NCBI RefSeq assembly: GCF_030696885.1 | Contig: NZ_JAUYRI010000013.1 | Location: 1 to 64,000 of the forward strand | Source of the DNA: Thiobacillus sp. | Lineage (GTDB): Bacteria; Pseudomonadota; Gammaproteobacteria; Burkholderiales; Thiobacillaceae | DNA length: 64,000 nt | Direction of reading: 5' to 3' | In this document: positions 1 to 9,136 of the stretch, piece by piece | How the letters are laid out: each line of letters begins with the position of its first letter | Numbering within the stretch: position 1 is the first letter of the stretch | Translations under genes and position numbers: made by a program | Notes under the pieces: generated by a model | Databases searched by the model: none | What the model was told of the DNA's origin: nothing | Seen by the model: only the letters and a program-made list of their open reading frames with translations

Positions 1-1
1 G

Positions 2-265
2 CCGCTGATCACAACCAATTGCGCGGTACTCGGCATCCCGCTGCTCAACGTGAGCCTGCGGCACAACTTCCTCGAGTCGCTGCTGTTCGGCTTCGGCAGC
101 GCGGTCGGCTTCACGCTCGCGCTGATCCTGTTCGCCGGCATCCGCGAAAGACTCGAAGCCGCAGACGTTCCAATCCACTTCCGCGGTACGGCGATCGCCA
201 TGATTACCGCGGGCCTGATGAGCCTCGCCTTCATGGGCTTCGCCGGACTGGACAAATACAAGTAA
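2..265 (+). CDS. rnfA: Electron transport complex subunit RnfA/RsxA, C-terminal part
   Basis: Only the last 87 residues lie in the window; the 5' end is cut by the window edge. The frame opens with [11 protein letters not shown], the conserved segment shared by RnfA and RnfE, and continues through hydrophobic membrane spans to the ending GLDKYK. RnfA is an integral membrane subunit of the Rnf complex, which couples ferredoxin and NADH redox chemistry to ion movement across the inner membrane. rnfB follows after 2 nt, in the usual rnfABCDGE order, so the assignment is firm despite truncation. Confidence 0.93.
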   Translation, partial: PLITTNCAVLGIPLLNVSLRHNFLESLLFGFGSAVGFTLALILFAGIRERLEAADVPIHFRGTAIAMITAGLMSLAFMGFAGLDKYK

Positions 266-267
266 CC

Positions 268-819
268 ATGCTTGAAGCGATTCTGGTCATGGCATTCGGT
301 GCCGTCGTGCTCGGTGCCGCGCTCGGCTACGCCGCCGTGAGGTTCCGCGTCGAAGGCGATCCGCTGGTGGAGAAGATCGATGCAATATTGCCGCAGACCC
401 AATGCGGCCAGTGCGGTTTCCCCGGTTGCAAACCCTACGCCCAGGCCATCGCCAAGGGCGAGGCGGAGATCAACCAGTGCCCGCCGGGCGGCGAAGAAGG
501 CATCCACAAGCTCGCCGATCTGCTCGGCCGCGAGTTCAAGCCGCTTTCCGCGGAGCACGGTATCGAAAAGCCGAAGTCCGTTGCCTTCATCGACGAACAG
601 ACCTGCATTGGTTGCACGCTGTGCATCCAGGCCTGCCCGGTCGATGCAATCTCGGGCGCCGCCAAGCAGATGCACACCATAATTGCCGACGAATGCACCG
701 GCTGCGAGCTGTGCCTGCCGCCCTGCCCGGTCGACTGCATCAGCATGGTGCCGATCGCCGAAGACCTGCCGCACTGGAAATGGAAGCATCCGGTCATCAT
801 GCTCAAAGAAGTGCCATGA
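268..819 (+). CDS. rnfB: Electron transport complex iron-sulfur subunit RnfB
   Basis: A 183-aa protein with one N-terminal membrane helix (about residues 4-24). A four-Cys cluster domain follows (C46, C49, C54, C71), then two ferredoxin-type 4Fe-4S motifs (C113, C116, C119, C123 and C143, C146, C149, C153). This is the RnfB layout: it passes electrons between ferredoxin and the membrane core. The ATG at 268 is 2 nt after rnfA. A longer in-frame reading that begins at 19 is not supported because it overlaps rnfA. The stop overlaps the rnfC start by 4 nt (ATGA). Confidence 0.95.
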   Translation: MLEAILVMAFGAVVLGAALGYAAVRFRVEGDPLVEKIDAILPQTQCGQCGFPGCKPYAQAIAKGEAEINQCPPGGEEGIHKLADLLGREFKPLSAEHGIEKPKSVAFIDEQTCIGCTLCIQACPVDAISGAAKQMHTIIADECTGCELCLPPCPVDCISMVPIAEDLPHWKWKHPVIMLKEVP

Positions 820-2489
820 GCCGAACTCTCCACACCTTCAAGGGCGGCGTGCATCCGCCCGAGCACAAGGCCGAATCGAATGCGCGCCCGGTTCACGCCG
901 CACCCCTGCCCCGAAAACTGGTCATCCCGCTGCGCCAGCACATCGGCAATCCGGCCAAGCCGGTGGTCAGCGTGGGCGAACGCGTGCTGAAAGGCCAGCT
1001 GATCGGCGCGGCGGACGGCTACATTTCCGCCGCCGTCCATGCGTCGAGCTCGGGCACAATCACTGCCATCGGCCCGGCCCTCGTGCCGCACGCGTCGGGC
1101 CTGCCAGACGACTGCATCACGATCGAGACCGACGGCCTCGACGAATGGATCACCCGCACGCCGCTCGACTACCGCGCGCTGGATCCGTCCGAACTGCGGA
1201 TGCGCTTGCGCGACCTGGGGCTGGCCGGTCTGGGCGGCGCGGCGTTTCCCAGCGCGGTCAAGCTCGATCCCGGTGCACGCCATGACTGCCCCACGCTGAT
1301 ACTCAACGGCGGCGAATGCGAACCGTGGATCACCTGCGACGACGTGCTGATGCGCCAGCATGCCGACGACATCCTGCAGGGCGTGGCGGTGATGCGACAT
1401 CTGCTCGGCAGTACCGAGGTGATCGTCGGCATCGAGGACAACAAGCCCGAAGCGATCGCCGCAATGCAGGCTGCGGCCGCGAAAATGGACTTTGCGACGG
1501 AGGTCGTCGCCGTGCCGACGATCTATCCCGCTGGAGGTGCCAAGCAGATGGTGCAGACGCTCACCGGCAAGGAAGTCCCTTCCGGCAAGCTGTCCACCGA
1601 CATCGGCATCCAGGTGTTCAACGTCGGCACCGCCTACGCGCTGGCGCGTGCGGTGCACCGTGGCGAACCGCTGATTTCGCGCCTGGTCACCGTCACCGGC
1701 CACGTGCTGCGCCCGCAGAACGTGGAAGCGCTGATCGGCACCCCGATGCAAGCCTTGATCGATGTCGCCGGCGACCGCGACGGCACCACCGGCGTCTTGA
1801 TGGGCGGGCCGATGATGGGTGTGCCGATCACGAATACCGGCGTGCCGGTGATCAAGGCCACCAACTGCGTCCTGGTGAAATCCCGGGAACTGTTCCCGCC
1901 GCTGCCCAGGGCGCTGCCGTGCATCCGCTGCACCCGCTGCGCCGACGCCTGCCCGGCCGAACTGCAGCCGCAGGAGCTGTTCCGCTTTGCCAAGGCGGGC
2001 GACTTCGGACGCGCACAGGAATACCACCTGTTCGACTGCATCGAATGCGGCTGCTGCAGCTATGTCTGCCCCAGCCATATTCCGCTGGTCGATTTCTATC
2101 GCTACGCCAAGAGCGAAATCTGGGCGCGAGAAAAGGAAAAGCGCGCCTCGGACCTGGCGCGCGAACGCCACGATTTCCGCCAGTTCCGGCTCGAGCGTGA
2201 GAAAAAGGAAAAGGCCGAGAAGCTCGCCGCCAAGGCGAAGGTCAAGCGCGCCGAACTCGCTGCGGCGCCTGCAGCCGAGGGGGCTGCCGCCCCCAGCGAT
2301 GCCGACGCCAAGAAGGCGCTGATCGCCGCCGCGCTGGCACGCGCGCAGGCAAAAAAGGCCGAAGTTGCGCCGAAAAACGTCGATCACCTTCCGCCCGAGG
2401 CCCAGCGCGAGATCGAGGAAATCGAGGCGCGCCGGGCTAAAATCCGCGAAATAGCGCACCAGCCGCTGGAAACCGACGACAAGAAATAA
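816..2489 (+). CDS. rnfC: Electron transport complex subunit RnfC
   Basis: 557 aa, beginning [11 protein letters not shown], the typical RnfC N-terminus. The middle carries the NADH/FMN-binding region similar to respiratory complex I NuoF ([12 protein letters not shown]). Two 4Fe-4S motifs start at C369 ([12 protein letters not shown]) and C408 ([12 protein letters not shown]). A charged Lys/Ala/Glu-rich tail of roughly 120 residues looks like coiled coil, as in many proteobacterial RnfC proteins. RnfC is the peripheral NADH-reacting subunit. It overlaps rnfB by 4 nt and rnfD by 1 nt, which indicates translational coupling. Confidence 0.95.
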   Translation: MSRTLHTFKGGVHPPEHKAESNARPVHAAPLPRKLVIPLRQHIGNPAKPVVSVGERVLKGQLIGAADGYISAAVHASSSGTITAIGPALVPHASGLPDDCITIETDGLDEWITRTPLDYRALDPSELRMRLRDLGLAGLGGAAFPSAVKLDPGARHDCPTLILNGGECEPWITCDDVLMRQHADDILQGVAVMRHLLGSTEVIVGIEDNKPEAIAAMQAAAAKMDFATEVVAVPTIYPAGGAKQMVQTLTGKEVPSGKLSTDIGIQVFNVGTAYALARAVHRGEPLISRLVTVTGHVLRPQNVEALIGTPMQALIDVAGDRDGTTGVLMGGPMMGVPITNTGVPVIKATNCVLVKSRELFPPLPRALPCIRCTRCADACPAELQPQELFRFAKAGDFGRAQEYHLFDCIECGCCSYVCPSHIPLVDFYRYAKSEIWAREKEKRASDLARERHDFRQFRLEREKKEKAEKLAAKAKVKRAELAAAPAAEGAAAPSDADAKKALIAAALARAQAKKAEVAPKNVDHLPPEAQREIEEIEARRAKIREIAHQPLETDDKK

Positions 2490-3523
2490 TGCCGAGTCCT
2501 TTCATTCTCGATCGCACCAGCGTCACCCAGGTCATGGCCTGGGTGCTGGCCGCGCTGCTGCCCGGCATCGCGGTCTATGTGTGGCTGTTCGGGCCGGGCA
2601 TCCTGATCACGCTGACGCTCGCCACCGCGACTGCGCTGGCGGCCGAAGCGGCGATGCTAAAGATGCGCGGCTATCCGGCCAAACCCTTCCTCACCGACCT
2701 GTCCGCCATCGTCACCGCCTGGCTGCTGGCGCTGTCGCTGCCCGCGCTGGCGCCCTGGTGGCTGATCGTCACCGGCACGCTGTTTGCGATCGTGGTGGCC
2801 AAGCACCTGTACGGCGGGCTGGGGCAGAATATTTTCAATCCGGCGATGGTCGGCTATGCGGTGCTGATCGTCTCCTTCCCGGTGCAGATGACACAGTGGC
2901 CAGGTCCGCTTTCGCTCACCGACGCGCCGCTCACGCTGGCGCAAAGCGCAAGCGTGATTTTTGGCGGCATACCGCAGGCCACGCTCGACGCGGTGACCAT
3001 GGCCACCCCGCTGGACGCACTGCGCACCGGGCTGCTGCAGCAATACACCGTGGACGAGATCATGACGCAGCCGATCTTCGGCTATTACGGCGGCATCGGC
3101 TTCGAGTGGCTGGCCGGCGCCTTTCTACTCGGCGGTCTGCTGCTGTGGGCGCTGCGCATCATCAGCTGGCAGGTGCCGCTGGCCTTCCTCGCCGGCATCT
3201 GGCTGGCCGCCGGTTTCCTGCATTTTTTCGACGCCGGCCGTTTCGGCGCACCGTGGTTCCATCTGTTTTCGCCGGCGGTGATGCTGGGTGCTTTCTTCAT
3301 CGCCACCGATCCCGTATCGGGTGCCACCACGCCGCGCGGCAAGCTGGTCTTCGGCTTCGGCGCGGGCCTGCTCACCATCATCATCCGCACCTGGGGCGGC
3401 TACCCGGACGGCGTCGCGTTCGCGATCCTGCTGATGAATCTGTCGGTGCCGCTGATCGACGCCTGGACCCAGCCGCGCATCTACGGCGAAGCCAGGCGCC
3501 GCGACAAGGAGCCGCCCGCATGA
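2489..3523 (+). CDS. rnfD: Electron transport complex membrane subunit RnfD
   Basis: 344 aa with about nine hydrophobic segments and the covalent-flavin motif SGAT near residues 277-280 (context DPVSGATTPRG). Thr280 is the expected FMN phosphothreonine linkage. RnfD is the NqrB-like membrane subunit of the Rnf complex. Start and stop each share bases with neighbours (TAATG with rnfC, ATGA with rnfG), so the operon is compact. Confidence 0.95.
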   Translation: MPSPFILDRTSVTQVMAWVLAALLPGIAVYVWLFGPGILITLTLATATALAAEAAMLKMRGYPAKPFLTDLSAIVTAWLLALSLPALAPWWLIVTGTLFAIVVAKHLYGGLGQNIFNPAMVGYAVLIVSFPVQMTQWPGPLSLTDAPLTLAQSASVIFGGIPQATLDAVTMATPLDALRTGLLQQYTVDEIMTQPIFGYYGGIGFEWLAGAFLLGGLLLWALRIISWQVPLAFLAGIWLAAGFLHFFDAGRFGAPWFHLFSPAVMLGAFFIATDPVSGATTPRGKLVFGFGAGLLTIIIRTWGGYPDGVAFAILLMNLSVPLIDAWTQPRIYGEARRRDKEPPA

Positions 3524-4182
3524 TCCGGCAGGCCCGGGCCGCCGCCCGCAATGCCCTGCGCACCGGGGTGATCCTGTTCGTGTTTGCGCTGGTCGCCACC
3601 GCACTGCTGGTGTTCACGTTCTCCCGCACCGAGTCGACCATCGAGCGCAGCGAGCAGGCCGAGAAGCTGACCTTGCTGGGTCAGGTGCTGCCGCCTGCGC
3701 TCTACGACAACGACCTGCTCGCCAGCCAGCAGGGGGTGGCGCCGCACGAACTGCTGGGCACGCGCCAGCCTTCGGCCATGTGGATCGCCCGTCGCGGCGA
3801 AGCCATTACCGCGGTGGTGCTGGAGGCCATCGCGCCGGACGGCTACAGCGGCAACATTCATTTGCTGATCGGCATCGGCATCGATGGCACGGTAACCGGC
3901 GTGCGCGTCACCGCGCATCGCGAAACGCCCGGGCTGGGCGACTACATCGTCCGCAGCAAGAGCCTATGGATCGAGCAGTTTGCCGGCACCTCGCTGACCC
4001 GGCCCGAAGCCCGGCGCTGGAAAGTGGCCAAGGACGGCGGCCAGTTCGACGCCCGCGCCGGCGCCACCATCACCCCGCGCGCCGTGGTCAAGGCAGTGCA
4101 CGGCGCGCTACACTACTTTGCCCGCAACCGCGCTGCGCTGCTGGCCGAGAAAGCCGCATCCGGAGAGGAAACCGCCCCATGA
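3520..4182 (+). CDS. rnfG: Electron transport complex subunit RnfG
   Basis: 220 aa with one N-terminal membrane helix (about 15-33) and an FMN-binding domain. The covalent-flavin motif reads AGATIT, with the acceptor Thr at about 183. The residue three before it is Ala instead of the usual Ser or Thr, a mild departure from the S/T-G-A-T consensus used by the flavin transferase ApbE. RnfG is a NqrC-like subunit facing the periplasm. It overlaps rnfD and rnfE by 4 nt each. Confidence 0.93.
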   Translation: MIRQARAAARNALRTGVILFVFALVATALLVFTFSRTESTIERSEQAEKLTLLGQVLPPALYDNDLLASQQGVAPHELLGTRQPSAMWIARRGEAITAVVLEAIAPDGYSGNIHLLIGIGIDGTVTGVRVTAHRETPGLGDYIVRSKSLWIEQFAGTSLTRPEARRWKVAKDGGQFDARAGATITPRAVVKAVHGALHYFARNRAALLAEKAASGEETAP

Positions 4183-4853
4183 CGCTGCAGGAATTCAATA
4201 CGATTTTCCAGAACGGCCTGTCGAAACAGAACGCCGGGCTGGTGCAGCTGCTGGGCCTGTGCCCGCTGCTCGCGATCAGCACCACGCTGGTCAACGCGCT
4301 GTCACTGGGGCTGGCGACCATGCTGGTGATGGCTTCCGCCAGTGGCGCCGTGTCGAGTGTGCGGCATTTCGTTCCGCACGAAATCCGCATTCCGGTGTTC
4401 GTGCTGATCATCGCCGCACTGGTCACGGTGATCGACCTCTTGATGAACGCCTTTGTGCATCCGCTGTATCTGGTGCTGGGGATTTTCATTCCGCTGATCA
4501 CCACCAACTGCATCGTGCTCGCGCGCGCCGATGCCTTCGCCTCCAAGAACCGTCCACTGCACAGCGTGGTCGATGCGATTGCGATGGGCCTCGGCCTGAC
4601 GATGGTGCTGGTGGTGCTGGGCGGCATGCGCGAGCTCGCCGGCCAGGGCACGCTGCTGTCCGGCATCGACCTGGTGTTTGGCGAGGAATCCAAGCAGTTC
4701 GTGCTGCACGTGCTGCCCGATTACCAGGGCTTTCTGCTCGCCATCCTGCCGCCCGGCGCCTTTATCGCGCTGGGGCTGCTGATCGCCGCGCACAACTGGC
4801 AGAAGGCCCGCGCCGAACGCCGCCTTCATGCCGCCACGCCGATGCCGGCATGA
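4179..4853 (+). CDS. rnfE: Electron transport complex membrane subunit RnfE
   Basis: 224 aa, strongly hydrophobic, with the segment PLITTNCIVLARA that is paralogous to RnfA. It belongs to the NqrD/RnfE family of membrane subunits. It closes the rnfABCDGE series and overlaps the next small ORF by 4 nt (ATGA). Length and ending are normal for the family. Confidence 0.94.
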   Translation: MTLQEFNTIFQNGLSKQNAGLVQLLGLCPLLAISTTLVNALSLGLATMLVMASASGAVSSVRHFVPHEIRIPVFVLIIAALVTVIDLLMNAFVHPLYLVLGIFIPLITTNCIVLARADAFASKNRPLHSVVDAIAMGLGLTMVLVVLGGMRELAGQGTLLSGIDLVFGEESKQFVLHVLPDYQGFLLAILPPGAFIALGLLIAAHNWQKARAERRLHAATPMPA

Positions 4854-5002
4854 AGCCGCCGCTGAAGCGGCGCGTGCCCAAGCCGCGCAATCCCTATGTG
4901 CCGCTGGTCATCGCCCGCAAGGCCGGTGCGCATGACAAGACGCCGGGGGCGAAACGCCAGGCCGAAAAACAGGCCTTGAAGAAACGCCTCGTCGAACAAT
5001 GA
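4850..5002 (+). CDS. Small basic protein between rnfE and nth
   Basis: A 50-aa ORF, MKPPLKRRVPKPRNP at its start, rich in Lys and Arg with few acidic residues and no membrane segment. Its ATG overlaps the rnfE stop and its stop overlaps the nth start, both as 4-nt ATGA overlaps, which is the main reason to call it a gene. I do not recognise a family. The charge suggests nucleic-acid or ribosome contact, but this is inference only. Confidence 0.6.
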   Translation: MKPPLKRRVPKPRNPYVPLVIARKAGAHDKTPGAKRQAEKQALKKRLVEQ

Positions 5003-5727
5003 ACGCCGACAAGCGCCACAAAATCTTCAGCCGCCTGCGCGCCGCCAATCCGCATCCCACCACCGAGCTCGAATACACGACGCCGTTCGAGCTGCTGGTG
5101 GCGGTGGTGCTCTCCGCGCAATCCACCGACAAGGGCGTCAATCTCGCCACGCGCAGGCTGTTTCCGGTGGCCAATACGCCCGAGGCCATCTACGCGCTGG
5201 GCGAAGCAGGCCTGGCCGATTACATCCGCACCCTTGGTCTCTACACGAGCAAGGCGAAGCATCTGATTGCCGCCTGCCGCATGCTGATCGAGCTGCACGA
5301 CAGCCAGGTGCCGGCCGACCGTGCCGCGCTCGAGGCGCTGCCGGGCGTGGGTCGCAAGACCGCCAACGTCATCCTCAACACCGCCTTCGGCCAGCCGACC
5401 ATGGCGGTCGACACGCATATCTTCCGCGTGGCCAACCGCATTGGGCTGGCCCCCGGCAAGACCGTGCTGGAGGTGGAGAAGAAGCTGGTCAAGACCATCC
5501 CCGCCGAATTTCGCGTCGACGCCCATCACTGGCTGATCCTGCACGGACGCTACGTCTGCCAGGCGCGCAAGCCGAAATGCAGTGAGTGCATCATCGCCGA
5601 CCTGTGCGAGTACAAGGGCAAGACCTGGCCCGCCGCTGATGAGGGAAAGAGGAAACGCGGCCCCCGAACCCTCCCCCAGGACGGGGGAGGGGGCAAACGC
5701 CGCGCTGCGCGCGCCCAAAACGATTAA
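4999..5727 (+). CDS. nth: Endonuclease III
   Basis: 242 aa. The helix-hairpin-helix LPGVGRKTAN carries the catalytic Lys, VDTH carries the catalytic Asp, and the C-terminal 4Fe-4S motif is C-x6-C-x2-C-x5-C. Endonuclease III is a bifunctional DNA glycosylase/AP lyase that removes oxidised pyrimidines. Family members usually end soon after the cluster, at about 211 aa. Here a low-complexity tail of about 30 residues follows, encoded by DNA holding a 9-bp GC-rich hairpin. nth commonly follows rnf in proteobacteria. Confidence 0.95.
   Translation: MNADKRHKIFSRLRAANPHPTTELEYTTPFELLVAVVLSAQSTDKGVNLATRRLFPVANTPEAIYALGEAGLADYIRTLGLYTSKAKHLIAACRMLIELHDSQVPADRAALEALPGVGRKTANVILNTAFGQPTMAVDTHIFRVANRIGLAPGKTVLEVEKKLVKTIPAEFRVDAHHWLILHGRYVCQARKPKCSECIIADLCEYKGKTWPAADEGKRKRGPRTLPQDGGGGKRRAARAQND
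5669..5691. repeat. GC-rich REP-like hairpin inside the nth 3' end
   Basis: CCCTCCCCC, a 5-nt loop, then GGGGGAGGG: a perfect 9-bp inverted repeat. It sits in the extra C-terminal codons of nth and resembles short palindromes common between proteobacterial genes. It probably inserted at the gene end and was captured as coding sequence. Confidence 0.6.
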
Positions 5728-5733
5728 CGACTC

Positions 5734-6168
5734 ATGTTCAACCCCAGCCGCGATCAGGTCCGCCAGTTTTTTTTCGACGTGTGGGCGAAATACCGTGCCG
5801 GCCAGCCGCTGGCAGGTGCGGAGCAGCCGGCGCTGGAAGCAGTGCTGGCGCATCCCGAGTACCACGCGCTGCTCGACCAGCCGGAGCGCCACCGGGAGCG
5901 CGATTACCTGCCGGAGTCCGGCGAGACCAACCCCTTCCTCCATCTTTCCATGCACCTGGCGATCGCCGAGCAGGTGTCGGTCGACCAGCCGCCCGGCATC
6001 CGCGCACGCTACCAGGCATTGCTCACGCGCTACGGCAACGCGATGGATGCCCAGCATGACGTCATGGACTGCCTCGGGGAAATGATCTGGCAGGCGCAAC
6101 GCGACCAGTCCGCATATGACCCGGCGGCCTACCTGAACTGCCTCGATCGCAAAACCGGTCAGGCCTGA
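5734..6168 (+). CDS. DUF1841 family protein
   Basis: 144 aa, soluble, no signal peptide. The N-terminal pattern (MFNPSRDQVRQFFFDVW) and the internal HLSMHLAIAEQ match the DUF1841 family, which is conserved in beta- and gammaproteobacteria and has no known biochemical role. It lies 6 nt after nth, so it is likely co-transcribed with the rnf-nth group. Confidence 0.85.
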   Translation: MFNPSRDQVRQFFFDVWAKYRAGQPLAGAEQPALEAVLAHPEYHALLDQPERHRERDYLPESGETNPFLHLSMHLAIAEQVSVDQPPGIRARYQALLTRYGNAMDAQHDVMDCLGEMIWQAQRDQSAYDPAAYLNCLDRKTGQA

Positions 6169-6383
6169 ACTGACGAAATCCGCACTTCATTTTGTCGAAA
6201 TCCTGTCGATAAACCCTTAGGACGCAGTGTTGCGCATTCCGCGCCCGTCCCGTGCTGTGCTTCCCTGTTTGTTGCAACGATTGGCCTGAGCTGGCCTTGG
6301 GTACGTTTGGCCCGGTTGCGCGGAAATCCGGGAAACAGGCAGCGAAAACAGCAGCGCATATGCTCCATCGAACGGGTTGATGA

Positions 6384-8285
6384 ATGAAACAGCTTGAACA
6401 ACTCAAACTCAGCGGCCAGCTGCCCACACCTCGCGGTGTCGCGCTGTCCATTCTGACGATTTCGCAGCGCGAAAACGCCACGCTGGGTGAGATTGCACGG
6501 GTAGTGCAGACCGATCCGGCCCTGTCCGGCCGGCTGATCAAGCTGGCCAACAGTGCTACGCATATTGCACGCCCGGTGGTCTCGGTCCAGGAAGCCGTCG
6601 TGCGCCAGGGCATGGCCACGGTGCGTCACCTGGCCCTGGGATTTTCGCTGGTGGACCAGTACCGCGACGGCGTCTGCCAGGCGTTCGACTACCAGGAATA
6701 CTGGTCGCATTCGCTGCTGATGGCGCTCGGCATGCAGGCGCTCGGCATGCGGGTGCACGTGGCCGCGGTGGACGAGTTGTTCATCTGCGGCCTGCTCGCT
6801 CAGGTCGGCAAGCTCGCGCTGGCGACGGTTTATCCCGAGGAATACAGCGCAGCCCTGACGGCGCAGAATACCCATCCCGCCCAGCCGGCCATCGAACACG
6901 AACACACGCACCTGGCAATCGACCACATTGAACTCGGCGTCGCGATGGTGGCCGACTGGGGCCTGCCCAAGGTGTTTACCGGGCCGCTCGCACACTACGA
7001 GGACGATGAGCCCCCGAGCTATCCGCATGACTCGCGCTCCAACAGCCTGCTGCTGATGCTGCGTCTGTCGCATCGCCTGGCCGATCTCGGCCTGGCCAAT
7101 GCCGACGTGCGCCCCAAGCTTCTGAAAGACTGGATGAAGCTGGCGGTCGAACTCGACATCCAGCCGGATCAGGCCGGCGGCTTTATCGACGAGGTCATCA
7201 CCCAATGGCGCGAATGGTCCGAGCTGTTGAAGATTCCGGCCACCGTGCTGCCGTCGTTTTCCGAAATCTGCCACGGCCATCACGAAGACGAGGACGCGGC
7301 GCCGGTGCATGCAGCGCCGCTTCGCATCGTGGTCGCCGACGGCAACGCCACCCATCGCCGCAACACCATGGCCCTGCTGACCGAGGACACCGCGCACACG
7401 GTCTACCCGGCAGAAAACGGTACGGCCGCGCTGGCGCTGGCGATGGAAGTGCTACCGCACGTCATTATCGCGCGCGTCGACCTGCCGCTGCTCGACGGCT
7501 ACGAACTGTGCCAGGCGCTGCGCGCAACCGATGACGGCAGCCGCATGCACCTGCTGCTGACCGGACAGGAAAACGATGAAAGCCAGCTGACCCTGGCCTT
7601 TGATGCCGGCGCCGACGGCTATGTGCCACTCAACATCAGCGCAAAAAGCCTGCACACCCGCCTGCTCGCCGCACAACGGATGATCCAGCTGCAAACCGCG
7701 TGGGAAAAAGACCGCGCGCAACTGCGCCAGATCGCTGCCGAGCTCGCGGTGGTCAACCGGCGCTTGGCCACCGCAGCCCTGACCGACCAGCTGACCGGAC
7801 TGCCCAACCGCCGTTCGGCGATGGACCAGCTCGAACAGGCCTGGAGCGCGGCATCGCGTTCAGGTATGCCGCTGTCGGTCATGGTGATCGACATCGACCA
7901 CTTCAAGAAAATCAACGACACCTATGGTCACGCCGCCGGCGATACCGTGCTGCGCGAGGCCGCCGCCAACCTGCGTACGTCGGCACGCCGCGAGGACAGC
8001 GTCTGCCGCATCGGTGGCGAGGAATTCCTGGTGATCTGCCCCAACACCGACCTCAAGGCCGCGATGCTCTCGGCCGAGCGCCTGCGTACCAATCTCAGCG
8101 AAAAGAAGATCACCCTCGGTCAGGCCACCAAATCGCTCACGGTCAGCATCGGCGTGGCGACCCGCGAGCCCGGCACCGTCGACGTCGACGCGCTGGTCAG
8201 CAGCGCCGACCAGGCGCTGTATGCCGCCAAGGAATCCGGGCGCAACCAGGCCTATCCTGCCCAGCCGCGGCGCCAGACCCACTGA
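6384..8285 (+). CDS. HDOD / pseudo-receiver / GGDEF diguanylate cyclase
   Basis: 633 aa with three domains. An HDOD domain spans about residues 1-270 (TPRGVALSIL through LKIPATVLPSF), a receiver-like domain about 313-430, and a GGDEF domain about 470-630. The GGDEF active site reads GGEEF (544-548), with an intact RxxD inhibitory site at 535-538, so it should make c-di-GMP and respond to product. The receiver has Arg364 where the phosphoacceptor Asp should be, and the usual Lys is also missing, so it is probably not phosphorylated. It is alone between an unrelated gene and a strong terminator. Confidence 0.92.
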   Translation: MKQLEQLKLSGQLPTPRGVALSILTISQRENATLGEIARVVQTDPALSGRLIKLANSATHIARPVVSVQEAVVRQGMATVRHLALGFSLVDQYRDGVCQAFDYQEYWSHSLLMALGMQALGMRVHVAAVDELFICGLLAQVGKLALATVYPEEYSAALTAQNTHPAQPAIEHEHTHLAIDHIELGVAMVADWGLPKVFTGPLAHYEDDEPPSYPHDSRSNSLLLMLRLSHRLADLGLANADVRPKLLKDWMKLAVELDIQPDQAGGFIDEVITQWREWSELLKIPATVLPSFSEICHGHHEDEDAAPVHAAPLRIVVADGNATHRRNTMALLTEDTAHTVYPAENGTAALALAMEVLPHVIIARVDLPLLDGYELCQALRATDDGSRMHLLLTGQENDESQLTLAFDAGADGYVPLNISAKSLHTRLLAAQRMIQLQTAWEKDRAQLRQIAAELAVVNRRLATAALTDQLTGLPNRRSAMDQLEQAWSAASRSGMPLSVMVIDIDHFKKINDTYGHAAGDTVLREAAANLRTSARREDSVCRIGGEEFLVICPNTDLKAAMLSAERLRTNLSEKKITLGQATKSLTVSIGVATREPGTVDVDALVSSADQALYAAKESGRNQAYPAQPRRQTH

Positions 8286-8297
8286 CGCCCTTCCAAA

Positions 8298-8334
8298 AGA
8301 AAACGGGCGTGGCCACTGGCCACGCCCGTTTTCT
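8298..8334. terminator. Bidirectional intrinsic terminator
   Basis: An almost perfect inverted repeat of up to 18 bp (AGAAAACGGGCGTGGCCA and its complement) with A-rich and T-rich flanks on opposite sides. It lies between the GGDEF gene (plus) and a cytochrome c gene (minus) that converge on it, so it can stop transcription from both. Confidence 0.9.
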
Positions 8335-8352
8335 TTGAACTTTGCTCAGCGC

Positions 8353-8676
8353 TCAATACTTCAGCGTCAGTCCCTTCTGCTTCGAGAAATACATCGCCAG
8401 GTCCAGCATGTCCGCATCGGACAGGGCTTTCACCTGCTCGGCCATCAGCGGATTGTTGCGCTTGCCCGACTTGTAGTCCTTGAGCGAGTGGTACAGGTAA
8501 TCGCGATGCTGCCCGGCCAGCGTCGGGAAGGACGGCACGGCACTGACACCCTCCGCGCCATGGCAGGCCGCGCAGGAGGTCGATTTGGCCTTGCCGGCTT
8601 CATAATTGCCTTTGGCATGGACAGGCAGCGAAGCCGCCAGCGCGACGGCGGCGAGGATGAACAATGGTGTTTTCAT
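8353..8676 (-). CDS. Class I cytochrome c (c553-like)
   Basis: 107 aa with a Sec signal peptide ending near VHA (residues 19-21) and one haem motif, CAACH (residues 35-39). A Met-containing C-terminal half (NNPLMAEQ) probably gives the axial Met. It is a small periplasmic monohaem electron carrier. The start ATG at 8676 is preceded by GAGGACA-type sequence. It follows another small cytochrome in the same direction, 14 nt downstream, so the two are likely one transcript. Confidence 0.92.
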   Translation of the reverse strand: MKTPLFILAAVALAASLPVHAKGNYEAGKAKSTSCAACHGAEGVSAVPSFPTLAGQHRDYLYHSLKDYKSGKRNNPLMAEQVKALSDADMLDLAMYFSKQKGLTLKY

Positions 8677-8690
8677 GATGTTGTCCTCGA

Positions 8691-9026
8691 TTAGTTGGCC
8701 GGGCCGCTGTAGGACGACGCGTAATACGCCGCGAGATCTTCCATGTCCTGCTCCGACAGGCTGCCGGCAATGCCCACCATGCTCGGGTGGCTGCGTTCGC
8801 CGCTCTTGTAGGCCTTGAGCGCGGCGACGAGATAGTCGGCATGCTGGCCGCCCAGCTTGGGTACGCTGTATACGCTGGGATAGGCGGTACGCCAGCCGGG
8901 AATGCCGTGGCAACCCGCACACATCGAAGTTTTGAGTTGTCCGGCCTTGGGGTCGCCCGCCGCCTGAACAGGCATGGCCAACGCCAACAGCACGGACGCG
9001 CACAGCGTCATCGTGGTCGTTTTCAT
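8691..9026 (-). CDS. Class I cytochrome c (c553-like)
   Basis: 111 aa, signal peptide MKTTTMTLCASVLLALAMPVQA, haem motif CAGCH and likely axial Met in HPSMVG. It is homologous in layout to the downstream cytochrome (LGGQHADYL versus LAGQHRDYL), so the pair probably arose by duplication. I chose the ATG at 9026. A GTG at 9035 in frame is an alternative that adds three residues. It is divergent from sulP. Confidence 0.9.
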   Translation of the reverse strand: MKTTTMTLCASVLLALAMPVQAAGDPKAGQLKTSMCAGCHGIPGWRTAYPSVYSVPKLGGQHADYLVAALKAYKSGERSHPSMVGIAGSLSEQDMEDLAAYYASSYSGPAN

Positions 9027-9136
9027 CTTCCTCACTCTCTCTGGTTGAGTTGTCGTTAGACCCCGTCTGACGCAGGGCTTGCCTCGGATTATAAAGCGGT
9101 ACCGCCTGTTTGATAAACGTCCGGAAGCTCAAAAAT

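Noticed and set aside
435-2459. Long minus-strand open frame opposite rnfB and rnfC
   Set aside because: It is a composition shadow of high-G+C codons; rnfB and rnfC carry clear motifs on the plus strand and the frame has no recognisable domain.
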